A stretch of 64,000 nucleotides of DNA from Lachnospiraceae bacterium (GTDB lineage: Bacteria > Bacillota > Clostridia > Lachnospirales > Lachnospiraceae). This document shows positions 1 through 8,324 of the stretch, piece by piece. How positions within the stretch are numbered: position 1 is the first letter of the stretch; every line of letters begins with the position of its first letter. The stretch covers positions 93,880 through 157,879 of the forward strand of contig FZRB01000002.1 of assembly GCA_900199595.1 (NCBI GenBank), given 5' to 3'. The position numbers were made by a program, and so were the translations under genes. A model generated the notes under the pieces. It searched no databases, was not told where the DNA came from, and saw only the letters and a list, made by a program, of their open reading frames with translations.

Positions 1-76
1 TATTCATTTCAGTTTTATAATCACGCGAAAAAGACAGATTGCATATCTGTCAAAAAAAGTGTATATTTTTCTTTAA

Positions 77-1384
77 TTAAGCTACTCTGTAAAGGAAGCT
101 TACTGCAGACTGAGTTTTGACTTTGCGAGGGTCTTTTCGATTAGGTCTAATTGGTAGTGTGTACTTTTCGATTAGTTTGATTACATCAGGTGGACTTATA
201 TCCCTCTTTTGTCGTAGGTATTCTCGACAAATATAGATGGCAATAGTAAAGTTCACCTGTTTTGTTTTGTCTTTATCTGCCATCCGTCTCATTACATGAG
301 TGGTTATCAATTCACAGTAGTTATACAAAAGGAGTCTTGCATATATTTCCTGCTTTATGTAATCTGCTTTTCTAGCATGGAAACAGGTGAGTCCAATGGC
401 ATATTTGATTTCCCTAAATGATGTCTCAATCCCCCATCTCATCCCATATATCTCTTTTAGGTTTTCTATAGATATTTGGTATCTATCAAGATTAGTAACA
501 ACTACTTCATATTTATCTTCGCCAATGGGGAATCTTGCTATCCTAAATGATAAGGTATAGGTTCCTTCACTTCGCGGAGGCAGAAAATCAAACATCTGAT
601 TCTGAGGCATCCATCTGTATCCAGCAGCTTTATTTGACTTTGTATTTTTCCTGGTAAATGTTATTGATACGTCAGTATCGAATACATCTCTTTTAGGTAA
701 ATCTAATTTTGATGCGATGCCATTACTGTGAATGTCTTTTACACGAATAACAAACTTCCAGTTATTCTGGATAGCATGAGCTATGATGTTATAGTTTTCA
801 TATCCTCTATCAGCAATAAGAATAGCATTTGTAAGGTGCGATCTTTCCATCATTCTTATACAGGCGCGATATTCATGATACCCGGAAGCTGTCTGAATAA
901 CAGCATCCAGATAAACCCGGTTCAAAACATCATAAAAGGCATTAAGATGGAGATAGTTTGCTGTTTCTACAAACTGATTGCATTTCCATGAAGTTTCAGC
1001 GTCGTTGGGATTGTTTGCAATGCAAAGATCAGAACCATCACAGGCTATAAGCTTATAACCATGGTAAAGATTAGTATGATTAACATTTTCCTCTGTGAAA
1101 GATTTAAAAAGGTACTCAAAAGCATCTGGCAAAACCTTAGACCGTTGCTGTGTGTAAGCAGAAACAGTAGGAGTATTTATTTTAAAATCAAAATACTCTA
1201 ATAGCTCCTTACACATAGTACAACCACCTGAATTTAGTGTTATCCCAACAAATGTCTTGAAATCAATCTTCCGATTTCTAGAAAAATCCACTTCTGGATT
1301 TCTAAGAAACAAACTAGGATTATCAGATAGCTCCGAAATAATGTTCTGTAATGAAACGGTTATGTCTTGGATATATTTACTCAT
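77..1384 (-). CDS. IS4-family transposase
   Basis: Cut-and-paste DDE transposase of 435 residues. Visible motifs are ACDGSD (first catalytic Asp region), ADRGYEN (second Asp, the DRGY box) and YGMRWGIETSFREIK, which fits the IS4 signature Y-2-R-3-E-6-K with the catalytic Glu. The start is placed at the ATG at 1384 because aaggagg lies 7 bases upstream; a longer frame would begin at 1405, upstream of that ribosome site. The frame is intact and of normal IS4 length, so the enzyme may be active. Two hairpins precede the start (described separately) and may limit translation from read-through transcripts. Confidence 0.93.
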   Translation of the reverse strand: MSKYIQDITVSLQNIISELSDNPSLFLRNPEVDFSRNRKIDFKTFVGITLNSGGCTMCKELLEYFDFKINTPTVSAYTQQRSKVLPDAFEYLFKSFTEENVNHTNLYHGYKLIACDGSDLCIANNPNDAETSWKCNQFVETANYLHLNAFYDVLNRVYLDAVIQTASGYHEYRACIRMMERSHLTNAILIADRGYENYNIIAHAIQNNWKFVIRVKDIHSNGIASKLDLPKRDVFDTDVSITFTRKNTKSNKAAGYRWMPQNQMFDFLPPRSEGTYTLSFRIARFPIGEDKYEVVVTNLDRYQISIENLKEIYGMRWGIETSFREIKYAIGLTCFHARKADYIKQEIYARLLLYNYCELITTHVMRRMADKDKTKQVNFTIAIYICREYLRQKRDISPPDVIKLIEKYTLPIRPNRKDPRKVKTQSAVSFLYRVA

Positions 1385-1394
1385 GTGATTCCTC

Positions 1395-1471
1395 CTTGTA
1401 ATCAAAATTTTCTTAATTACAAGGGCCGCTTTCGCTACTGCTTAAAAAACAAATCAATAGCGAAAGCGGCC
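1395..1471 (-). promoter_or_regulatory. Double hairpin in the transposase leader
   Basis: Two inverted repeats sit directly upstream of the transposase start. The distal one pairs 1424-1437 (ggccgctttcgcta) with 1458-1471, a perfect 14-bp stem with a 20-base loop. The proximal one pairs cttgtaat at 1395-1402 with attacaag at 1416-1423, and its last bases run into the aaggagg ribosome site. The arrangement could block transcription entering from outside the IS or hide the ribosome site in long transcripts, as known for IS10 and IS50; the role here is inferred. Confidence 0.55.
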
Positions 1472-1520
1472 GCACATTTTGGGGGATATGTCAACACTTT
1501 TTTCGAATTATTACAGAAAA

Positions 1521-1556
1521 AAAGACCTCTATACTTTTTTAGTATAGAGATCTTTT
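1521..1556 (-). terminator. Intrinsic terminator downstream of the small membrane protein gene
   Basis: Arms 1523-1534 and 1542-1553 pair over 12 bases with a 7-base loop, allowing one G-U on the minus strand, and a T-rich run follows in minus-strand sense. It could work in both directions because A/T tracts flank both sides. Confidence 0.6.
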
Positions 1557-1603
1557 TAATTAAGCTTAACTTAATGACATTGGCCCTGACGGGCTATTTT
1601 TTA

Positions 1604-2146
1604 TTATTTTGCAAGCACGTTGAGTGCAGCCTGATAATAAGATGACTTGTCTGTGCTCTTATAAACTGTCTCATTTACATGAACTTCAGCAGGTGCTGCA
1701 GTCTTTCCAGCCTCAAGAACCTTATCTGATATCTTAATCTCATTACCCTGCTTTGTAACGTGGAATACAAGCTGAACATGGGCATTGGTAAAGGTTACCA
1801 TACCTGTATCATTTGTTTCATTCTCCATGCTGACTGTACATTTATAACCATCAGCGTAAACATCATATGAACCATTTCCCGCATCATCTACAGAAATCTT
1901 CTTGATTGTCCATGCCGGATGCTCTGTCTTTTTAAGCATAGCACTCTCAAATGTTACGCCCTTGTTCTTAGGAATTGTTGCAGCCTTTACTGCTCCTGTA
2001 ACTACAGCATAGTTATCATCGGTCATATCCTGAAGCTTTTCGGTTATTGGATTCTTAACCTGTCCCGGAAGAAGGTAATATCCACCAACCAGTATACCGG
2101 CGATAATAATAATACCAAGAACTATTCTACCAATTTTGTTGCCCAT
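1604..2146 (-). CDS. Hypothetical membrane-anchored extracytoplasmic protein
   Basis: 180-residue protein of unrecognised family. Residues 7-26 are a strongly hydrophobic segment (IVLGIIIIAGILVGGYYLL) after a short basic N-terminus, so it is probably an N-in/C-out anchored protein or has an uncleaved signal. The rest is polar, has no cysteine except one near residue 103, and contains alternating beta-like stretches. The ATG is preceded by aaaggagtg 7 bases upstream. It lies 31 bases after the HD-domain gene in the same direction, so the two are probably co-transcribed, and a terminator follows it. No function is assigned. Confidence 0.75.
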   Translation of the reverse strand: MGNKIGRIVLGIIIIAGILVGGYYLLPGQVKNPITEKLQDMTDDNYAVVTGAVKAATIPKNKGVTFESAMLKKTEHPAWTIKKISVDDAGNGSYDVYADGYKCTVSMENETNDTGMVTFTNAHVQLVFHVTKQGNEIKISDKVLEAGKTAAPAEVHVNETVYKSTDKSSYYQAALNVLAK

Positions 2147-2177
2147 AATAATTCACTCCTTTTGTAAATATGGATAG

Positions 2178-2768
2178 TTAGAACAATTCACGTTCTAACT
2201 GATATATATATCCCTCAACAAGCTGAAGACGCTTAACAAACTCGTTTCTTCCTGTATCTGTCTTGCACCAGCTGATCTTCGGTTTGTTATTTCTGTAATA
2301 TTCCTTGATACGATAATAAGTTCTCTTATAGCTTGCCTGGTCCTCAAGACCGGCTGCCATACAGTCACTCATTATCCCAACAGCTCCTACCTCATCGAGA
2401 AGATCTGCATCCATAACTATGCGACACTCAAGCGAGAGATCTTTATCAGTTTCCTTATCCTCATGAACCATGATGATCTCTCCGACCTTAACGATCATTT
2501 CCGGATCAACACCTATGCTGTCCAGATACTCTACTGCTATTTCTGCACTGACTTCATTATGCGGTCTTCCTTCTTCCCAACCAACATCATGAAGCAAAGC
2601 AGCAAGCACGATGACATCCAAATCACCGCCGAGCTTTGCCTGAAGACGAATAGCCCAGCGATATACACGCATCGTATGATCATAGCTGTTCCTAAAAGGA
2701 TAAGAATCTTTTCCGCTATTTTCAGAAGCTGTTTTCTTTACAAATTCTATTACTTCTGAGTAATCCAT
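2178..2768 (-). CDS. HD-domain phosphohydrolase
   Basis: 196-residue cytosolic metal-dependent phosphohydrolase of the HD superfamily. The metal ligands are visible in order: H31 in YDHTMRV, the H60-D61 pair in LLHDVGW, a His in MVHEDKE and the downstream Asp in MDADLLDEVG. This H...HD...D layout and the small size match single-domain HD hydrolases acting on nucleotides or other phosphate esters; substrate cannot be read from sequence. The start ATG follows agggg about 9 bases upstream. It is the first gene of a two-gene unit with the small membrane protein. Confidence 0.88.
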   Translation of the reverse strand: MDYSEVIEFVKKTASENSGKDSYPFRNSYDHTMRVYRWAIRLQAKLGGDLDVIVLAALLHDVGWEEGRPHNEVSAEIAVEYLDSIGVDPEMIVKVGEIIMVHEDKETDKDLSLECRIVMDADLLDEVGAVGIMSDCMAAGLEDQASYKRTYYRIKEYYRNNKPKISWCKTDTGRNEFVKRLQLVEGYIYQLERELF

Positions 2769-2858
2769 TCTTTACTAACCCCTAACATAGTAATAAAAAT
2801 CCAATCCCCTACATAATACCACTTTAAGTAAAATAATGCTACTAAAAATTATTATAAA

Positions 2859-3121
2859 CCGCGCGGCTGACTTTGCAAAGTTTACACGAACGTTACCCTG
2901 GCAGTTAACTCGCTCCAGGCTGCCTCGCGGCGCACAGAATGACCTGCTTAGTGCTGCTTTGTTCCCAACCTGACACGGTTCACAGGGTTCTGTCGCGCAA
3001 GACCTGAATCTTCAACATCACTTACCAGGGGCAGACCTCGCATAACCAGTTCGAGGTCAGCCATCACCCCTGCTGTAGCGGATTGCAGGTACAGGGCACC
3101 GCTATCTCCCCGGCTGCGCGG
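2859..3121 (-). ncRNA. ffs: Signal recognition particle RNA (large bacterial type)
   Basis: The minus strand contains the Alu-domain core typical of Firmicute SRP RNA (gcggtgccctgtacctgc followed by aatccgcta and caggggtgatggc) and the SRP-domain apical sequence tgtcaggttgggaac then aaagcagcactaagc, where Ffh binds. Ends pair as ccgcgc at the 5' side with gcgcgg at the 3' side, giving about 263 nt, the expected size of the large type. A strong promoter precedes it. Short reading frames over this stretch are not coding. Confidence 0.93.
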
Positions 3122-3139
3122 AAATTTTATAACTATACA

Positions 3140-3168
3140 AGTATACATAATATTGCATTTACAGTCAA
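3140..3168 (-). promoter_or_regulatory. Promoter of SRP RNA
   Basis: On the minus strand TTGACT (3163-3168) is separated by 17 bases from TATACT (3140-3145). Initiation would fall at about 3130, just before the 5' stem of the SRP RNA. Confidence 0.75.
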
Positions 3169-3186
3169 GAGCCAACCGGGACTTTA

Positions 3187-5103
3187 TTATTTAGTCGAAA
3201 ATTTAGCCTTATTGCTGACTCCGCCCTTTCTGAAGAGCTTCTTATACTTGCTAGTTTTTCCCTTGGGAACAATAACTTTAGCCTTAGTTTTTATTTTTGT
3301 AAAGGACTTTCCTCCTACAGACTTGATACTCTTGGATTTTATAGTTATCTTACTGAGCTTTCTGCATCCGTAAAAGGCCTTAGCTCCGATTTTGGTAATA
3401 TTTTTTCCTATAACCAGAGTTTCAAGCTTGGTATTCCCCTTAAAAGCCTTTGCTCCGATAGCATTTACCTTATATTTAACACCATCTATCTTTATGACAT
3501 CAGGAATAACAACCTTTGCCTGTTTTTTATTTACACCGGTAATGGTGAGAGTTCCTCCCTTTCCGGCCTTTGTAACCTTGTATTTTGAGCCGGCGATCTG
3601 AAGATTATATCCCTTCTTGACAGGCTGGTCAAAAACAGCATTTATAACAGTATCTTCATCAGAGGATTCGTTCTTTTTCTCAGAGGAATTACTGTTTTTA
3701 TCCTCTGAAGTCTTCTCATCCTTACTGTCCTTATTATTGTCACCAGATTTCTCTGTAGTCTTTTCTTCCTTTGTCTCTGTAGTAGTTTCCTCAGCAGAAG
3801 CATCGGTCATATCACAGGATACTTTTCCGATAGTAGACTGATATAAACCTATTCCGGTTATATTCAGATATCCCTTTCCGGATTTTGCTCCCTTTTCAAT
3901 CTTAAATTCAGTAAATGTAACCTTGTAATCTATATTCCTGATCAGTTTTTTACCATTCAGAACAACAGTTATGTCGGCACTGCATTTGCCATTATCGTAG
4001 ACAGCATTTTTTACTGTCACAGACGCATTATTTATTTCTGTCAGTGTTTTACTACTGTAATAGGATGATGTACTGATATCATATGCGCTCATGTCATGAT
4101 AATGGTCTCCGGAGGAAATGTCATCCAGCCCGGATACAACATGATCATTCTTAAACTTATTTGAATCACTGCCCTCAAGGAAATATTCATATGGCTCTCT
4201 TCCTGAATCCCAGGTGACATCAATATAATAATATTTGCCATCAACCTTTACCAGATTCCATGCATGAAATTCCCATTCACCATTAAAATTCTTTGAAGAT
4301 CCCTTTACGATTCTGCAGTCAAGACCGCAGCTTTCAGCCATATAATAGAATAATGAAGCATAGCCCTGACAAACCGCTGTTTTATTAATCAGAGCAGCAT
4401 AAGCGCTCTGCTTAAGCGTATAACTGTCATCATCCAGATGTTCATTATCATAGGTTATATTTTCGGCTATATAGGAATAGATAGCTGAAACCTTATCATA
4501 ATCACTTGTCATTGATGAAAGACCAAGGGTCTTCATGACTGATGCAGCCTCAGTCGTAAATGTATCCTCTTCAGCCTTTGTAGTAAAATACTCAAATGAA
4601 TAATTAAAGGTTATTTCTTTAATATTAATAAAGTACTCGGAACCGGATCCTCCCATTTCCATTGAAGGAACGGAATTACAACCGTATTCCCCATGAAAAC
4701 TGTTGATCAGATAATCGCCTTCATTCCCAAGACCATCTTCAGTATGCTCCACAGCTTTCTCGAGAATATCCCACCCGTAGTCTCTTTCAGGAAACTGTCC
4801 ATCCAAGGCAGAATTAATAATTGAATTCATAGCCGTCTTATCACCGGTAGAATTCGCAGCAATATAACTGTCAAAAGTATCCTTGGTTATTTCTATCTTT
4901 TTATTAAGCTCAAGTTTGATGGAAAAGGCGGTATTACGGGCCTTCAGCTGATTTTTGACATAAAGAGGGGCATCTGTCAGAATATTTGCAGCTGTATAAA
5001 CCGGAATATCCTCGGCAGACACATTTTTAACCGGAATGCACGCTAAAACAAGTGCTATCACCAGAAGAAGAGATATTAAATTCTGATTTTTTCTAATCAT
5101 CAT
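3187..5103 (-). CDS. Secreted transglutaminase-like / BspA-LRR surface protein
   Basis: 638-residue exported protein. Residues 1-30 form a signal peptide (basic start, LLLVIALVLACIPV, cleavage near VSA-ED). Residues about 200-300 are a transglutaminase/cysteine-protease-like core: C245 in TAVCQGYAS, H280 in EFHAWNLV and D295 in YYIDVTWDS form the usual triad. An acidic Ser/Thr/Glu/Lys linker (about 440-490) leads to BspA-type LRR_5 repeats (AFKGNTKLETLVIG, AFYGCRKLSKITI) and a lysine-rich end. Transglutaminase-fold proteins of this kind may cross-link or cleave peptides at the surface; the substrate is unknown. The gene stands alone between rsmA and SRP RNA. Start: aaaggga precedes the first ATG. 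Confidence 0.88.
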   Translation of the reverse strand: MMIRKNQNLISLLLVIALVLACIPVKNVSAEDIPVYTAANILTDAPLYVKNQLKARNTAFSIKLELNKKIEITKDTFDSYIAANSTGDKTAMNSIINSALDGQFPERDYGWDILEKAVEHTEDGLGNEGDYLINSFHGEYGCNSVPSMEMGGSGSEYFINIKEITFNYSFEYFTTKAEEDTFTTEAASVMKTLGLSSMTSDYDKVSAIYSYIAENITYDNEHLDDDSYTLKQSAYAALINKTAVCQGYASLFYYMAESCGLDCRIVKGSSKNFNGEWEFHAWNLVKVDGKYYYIDVTWDSGREPYEYFLEGSDSNKFKNDHVVSGLDDISSGDHYHDMSAYDISTSSYYSSKTLTEINNASVTVKNAVYDNGKCSADITVVLNGKKLIRNIDYKVTFTEFKIEKGAKSGKGYLNITGIGLYQSTIGKVSCDMTDASAEETTTETKEEKTTEKSGDNNKDSKDEKTSEDKNSNSSEKKNESSDEDTVINAVFDQPVKKGYNLQIAGSKYKVTKAGKGGTLTITGVNKKQAKVVIPDVIKIDGVKYKVNAIGAKAFKGNTKLETLVIGKNITKIGAKAFYGCRKLSKITIKSKSIKSVGGKSFTKIKTKAKVIVPKGKTSKYKKLFRKGGVSNKAKFSTK

Positions 5104-5140
5104 ATATTTATCCCTTTATACATCAAAAACTTATGTTTAA

Positions 5141-5174
5141 CAAAAAGGCATCATAAAAAAACATATGACGCCTT
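5141..5174 (-). terminator. Intrinsic terminator downstream of rsmA
   Basis: Arms 5145-5154 and 5165-5174 pair (aaggcgtcat with atgatgcctt in minus-strand sense, one wobble) and are followed by ttttt before the next gene. Confidence 0.75.
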
Positions 5175-5213
5175 AACCTTCCCACTTATTTTATCATTTA
5201 TATCATTACATCG

Positions 5214-6056
5214 TCAATCAGTAAATTCATTGGCGAGCTCAGCAAATTGCCTTAATTCAAGGGCTTCTCCACGTATTCTTCCATCTATCCCCAGTCTTCC
5301 CAGAGCTTCTTCTATTTCTTCCCTGGAAAAGCTTAAGCCCTCAAAATTCTTTATCGCATTTGCCAGTGTTTTTCTTCGCTGATTAAATGCCGCTCTGATC
5401 ATGCTGAACATCAGCTTTTCATCCTTTACATCTACGGGGGGCTCAACTCTTCTCTTCAGACGGATAACCGCAGATCCTACATTAGGACGGGGCATGAAGC
5501 AGTTGGGTGGAACATTTGCCGCAAGATACGGTTCTGAATAATACTGAACCGCCAGAGACAGTGCACCGTAATCCTTTGATCCGGGCGCAGCCTGCATACG
5601 TTCTGCAACCTCTTTCTGTATCATAACCGTTATGCTTTCTGCCGGAACATGTGATTCAAGCAGATTCATAATAATAGGTGTTGTGATGTAGTACGGCAGA
5701 TTTGCAACTATCTTAAATGGTCTTCCATCAAACATAGCAGCTATATCCTGCTTAAGGATATCTCCATGTATTATTTCTACGTTATCGTATTCCGACAAAG
5801 TTTTTTCTAAGATAGGGATAAGTTTATCATCTATCTCCACTGCCTTTACAGTCTTTGCCACCTCCGCGAGATACTGAGTAAGTGTACCTATTCCCGGTCC
5901 AATCTCCAGAACTTCAGTATCCTTATCAATCTCTGCCGCAGCAATTATTTTATCAATAACGTGAGAATCTATAAGAAAGTTCTGTCCGTAGTTTTTTCTG
6001 AATGTAAAATTGTTTTCCTGAATAACCCTTATGGTTTCTTTGGGGTCACTGAGCAT
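5214..6056 (-). CDS. rsmA: 16S rRNA (adenine1518-N6/adenine1519-N6) dimethyltransferase
   Basis: RsmA/KsgA dimethylates two adjacent adenosines in the 3' terminal helix of 16S rRNA during late small-subunit assembly. The 280-residue product has the N-terminal NYGQNFLID motif, SAM-binding LEIGPGIGTLT, the acidic VEID after beta 2 and the catalytic NLPYYI box (target adenine stacking), followed by the C-terminal helical domain with AAFNQRRKTL. Length and motifs are normal. It lies 34 bases downstream of tadA in the same direction and a terminator follows, so tadA-rsmA may be one transcript of RNA-modification genes. Confidence 0.96.
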   Translation of the reverse strand: MLSDPKETIRVIQENNFTFRKNYGQNFLIDSHVIDKIIAAAEIDKDTEVLEIGPGIGTLTQYLAEVAKTVKAVEIDDKLIPILEKTLSEYDNVEIIHGDILKQDIAAMFDGRPFKIVANLPYYITTPIIMNLLESHVPAESITVMIQKEVAERMQAAPGSKDYGALSLAVQYYSEPYLAANVPPNCFMPRPNVGSAVIRLKRRVEPPVDVKDEKLMFSMIRAAFNQRRKTLANAIKNFEGLSFSREEIEEALGRLGIDGRIRGEALELRQFAELANEFTD

Positions 6057-6090
6057 ATTTATACCTCATCTGTCAGTAGCTCTTTTTGAA

Positions 6091-6567
6091 TTAATCCGTT
6101 TTCCGACTCTTATTTTTTTCTCTCAATTGTTTAAAAAATGTAACCAGAAGTTCTGAACATTCCTCCTCCAGAACGCCTTTTGTTATATCAACCTGATGAT
6201 TAAACTCCTTTATATCCAGAAGATTTATTATGGAGCCCGCCGAACCTGCTTTGGGATTCATACAGCCAATAACTATTTCCGGAATTCGCGCCTGAACTAT
6301 CGCACCTGCGCACATCTGACAGGGTTCAAGAGTAACGTACATCCGGCATCCCTCAAGTCTCCAGTCATCCATCACCTTAGTTGCCTTCCGGATAGCCATT
6401 ATCTCGGCATGAGCCAGGGCAGACTTATCCTTGTTTCTCCTGTTGTATCCTCTACCTATTACTTTTCCCTCATATACAATTACGCAGCCTATGGGTACAT
6501 CTCCCTGATCTGATGCCTTCTTCGCCAGTCTGATAGCCTGCCTCATATATTTTTCGTCTGAAGTCAT
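6091..6567 (-). CDS. tadA: tRNA-specific adenosine deaminase
   Basis: TadA deaminates A34 to inosine in the wobble position of tRNA-Arg(ACG). The 158-residue protein shows the zinc-binding cytidine/deoxycytidylate deaminase signature: HAE (ligand His plus proton-shuttling Glu) and PCQMC (two Cys ligands), with VPIGCVIV ahead of them. I start it at the ATG at 6567 (MTSDEKYMRQA), the usual N-terminus of the family; an upstream GTG at 6621 would add 18 unusual residues and overlap the previous gene. The 5-base gap to the upstream gene suggests translational coupling. Confidence 0.94.
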   Translation of the reverse strand: MTSDEKYMRQAIRLAKKASDQGDVPIGCVIVYEGKVIGRGYNRRNKDKSALAHAEIMAIRKATKVMDDWRLEGCRMYVTLEPCQMCAGAIVQARIPEIVIGCMNPKAGSAGSIINLLDIKEFNHQVDITKGVLEEECSELLVTFFKQLREKNKSRKTD

Positions 6568-6572
6568 ATTTG

Positions 6573-7727
6573 TTATTTGATATCTCCCGAATATATCTTC
6601 TTCATCTTGTTTGCACTGCACTTCATAATATACACATCACAGGTTCTTTTACCTGTTGGCTTCCAATGCTCAGCAAAACAAACAATGTAATCATCAACTA
6701 TCATATATCTGATGCTGTATGCCTTCACCTTTACAGAATGCTTATCACCTGCTTTATATGAGGCACCTGTTTTCAGATCAAGAAATGCAGAGCCAGTCTT
6801 AATTTCTCCAGTTTTCACCTCAGTGGCTGTGGTTTCTGCTGTATTAGTATTATCTGTATTAGTGTTTTCTGTATTCGTATTTTCAGTAGTATCTTCTGTC
6901 TTGGTTTCTTCCTTTTTAGTCTCTTCCTTTTTAGTCTCTTCTTTTTTCTCAGGACCGGCTAATGTGGTTATTGTGATCTTGATTTTTGAATCAGGATAGT
7001 ACATTCTCCTGTATTCTTCAGAATAAACTATTCCCTTTTTACCTGTTGTATGACCGGTTCCGGAAAGCTCAGCATACTCGGATTTCAGCGGATAGCTGTT
7101 TTTATAAGCTTTAAGCTTAACCTTCTTTTCCTTCTTGTTGCTCTTTCCATTTGTTTTTATACTGTAGGTATCTACTGAATACTTGGTAACATAGGTATAA
7201 TTCTTTTCAATAGACTTTGCATCATGATAATACTGATAATAAAGCTTGCTGCCCGATAATGTAAGACCGCTGAAGCCTCCGAAGCTCTCCTTGGACTCAG
7301 ATTTCTTTAACAGTACCTTTTTCTTTCCTGTTTTCTTGGAAACCTTTATGATGCTCTGACTGCGTTTTCCAGAATCCTTAAGTCTGGTTATATAGTAAAT
7401 ATTCTTCTCATCCTGCTGGATAAACTGTCCTGCAGGCAGAGAGTTAAACTTACTGTCCTTTTCACCTGTTTGCAGATTATAGGCAATAAGCTTTACATTT
7501 GAACCAACTATGTATAGGTAATTCTCATCCTTACAGCTGAATAGTTCACCTGTTCCTAGTTCATTATTGTCATAGCTAACTTCACCATCATAGAATTTAA
7601 TTTTCTTCTTAGAAGCAGCTGATACATCCTTAAGACCGGGTTCTGACAGAACACATGAAAGGAGAACTGCCAAAGCAAGGGCAAAGGAGATGAATCGCTT
7701 ACACTTATTCTTATTATTTTTCAACAT
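6573..7727 (-). CDS. Secreted repeat-linker protein, possible beta-propeller
   Basis: 384-residue exported protein. A long basic N-terminus and hydrophobic core (FISFALALAVLLSCVLS) form the signal peptide. The body has repeated Tyr-rich beta motifs such as YLYIVGSN, IYYITRLK and LYYQYYHDA, similar to surface proteins that display a 'value read-out' propeller fold (DUF5050-like), but I cannot assign a family firmly. Residues about 255-310 are low complexity: three KKEET units and then TENTNTDNTNT repeats, followed by a short C-terminal beta domain. The start follows gaaagaggtt by 5 bases. Function unknown; a cell-surface or matrix role is inferred from its design. Confidence 0.75.
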   Translation of the reverse strand: MLKNNKNKCKRFISFALALAVLLSCVLSEPGLKDVSAASKKKIKFYDGEVSYDNNELGTGELFSCKDENYLYIVGSNVKLIAYNLQTGEKDSKFNSLPAGQFIQQDEKNIYYITRLKDSGKRSQSIIKVSKKTGKKKVLLKKSESKESFGGFSGLTLSGSKLYYQYYHDAKSIEKNYTYVTKYSVDTYSIKTNGKSNKKEKKVKLKAYKNSYPLKSEYAELSGTGHTTGKKGIVYSEEYRRMYYPDSKIKITITTLAGPEKKEETKKEETKKEETKTEDTTENTNTENTNTDNTNTAETTATEVKTGEIKTGSAFLDLKTGASYKAGDKHSVKVKAYSIRYMIVDDYIVCFAEHWKPTGKRTCDVYIMKCSANKMKKIYSGDIK

Positions 7728-7844
7728 ATTATAACCTCTTTCAAAATTATACTTTCTTAGTTTATTTCCGCGATGAGCTTATACTCGCATTAAAGTATCA
7801 TTTCGTGACTGTGAGAAACAGATTGTTCACTACGATACGTAGAT

Positions 7845-8080
7845 ACATGATTTGTGATTATATACTCAATGAATCGATAGCTTGATTTTCGTCAAATTCG
7901 AAGAGATAGCTTCGCGAGTTATACCGCGAGCGAAATTGTCTGAAGTCCAAATGCCATCCTTATATGATAAAAGGCATTTGGACGAGTTAAAGCCGAGCGG
8001 TTTTTAACTCGCAGAAGGTGTCTCAAAGAATTTAGAAAATCACTAGCGTGATTCATGAGTATACTAATTACAAATCATGT
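7845..8080. repeat. Long imperfect palindrome (236 bp hairpin element)
   Basis: The outer ends acatgatttgt (7845) and acaaatcatgt (8080) pair, and matching continues inward with small bulges through tatactc/gagtata, gaatc/gattc, gattttc/gaaaatc and gcgagtta/taactcgc to a perfect 11-bp central stem gtccaaatgcc/ggcatttggac around position 7980. There is no reading frame in it. It lies between tRNA-Gly and the secreted protein gene, and nothing else is recognisable in 7728-8159. It could be a non-autonomous transposable repeat or a structured RNA. Confidence 0.75.
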
Positions 8081-8159
8081 ACAATAATATCCAATAAAGT
8101 ATACATTTATAAATCACATAAAATATTTCGATTCCCGTTTCCACGCTTTTCAAAACGAT

Positions 8160-8232
8160 AAGCAGGCAACGGGAATCGAACCCGCCTATCCAGCTTGGGA
8201 AGCTGGTGTTCTACCAATGAACTATGCCTGCT
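8160..8232 (-). tRNA. tRNA-Gly (CCC)
   Basis: Complete cloverleaf on the minus strand: acceptor agcaggc/gcctgct, D arm with ttggtagaa, anticodon stem ccagc/gctgg around the loop ttcccaa (anticodon CCC), T arm gcggg-ttcgatt-cccgt. The discriminator is T and CCA is not encoded. It is preceded by its own promoter. Confidence 0.95.
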
Positions 8233-8257
8233 TAAATAATGGTTTGCTGATTAGTTT

Positions 8258-8286
8258 AGTCTAGCACATATTATTATATGTGTCAA
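8258..8286 (-). promoter_or_regulatory. Promoter of tRNA-Gly
   Basis: TTGACA (8281-8286) and TAGACT (8258-8263) on the minus strand, 17 bases apart, with the tRNA 5' end 26 bases downstream of the -10 box. The spacer itself contains an inverted repeat (cacata/tatgtg). Confidence 0.7.
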
Positions 8287-8324
8287 AAAGCATAATAACT
8301 ACGTTAAAGAAATAACTTGGTATC

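Larger units (their letters stand above)
42..1490. mobile_element. IS4-family insertion sequence (ends tentative)
   Basis: A single transposase gene of the DDE/IS4 type fills this segment. Imperfect terminal inverted repeats can be aligned: the left end at 42-61 starts catatc and continues into an A-rich run ending in gtg, and the right end at 1473-1490, read inward on the minus strand, starts catatcccccaaaatgtg. The match is only partial and I found no convincing target-site duplication, so the ends could lie slightly further out. Only one copy is in the window. Confidence 0.5.

Noticed and set aside
2948..3175. 75-codon frame on the minus strand
   Set aside because: It overlaps the SRP RNA and its promoter; the base pairing and motifs of the RNA explain the sequence.
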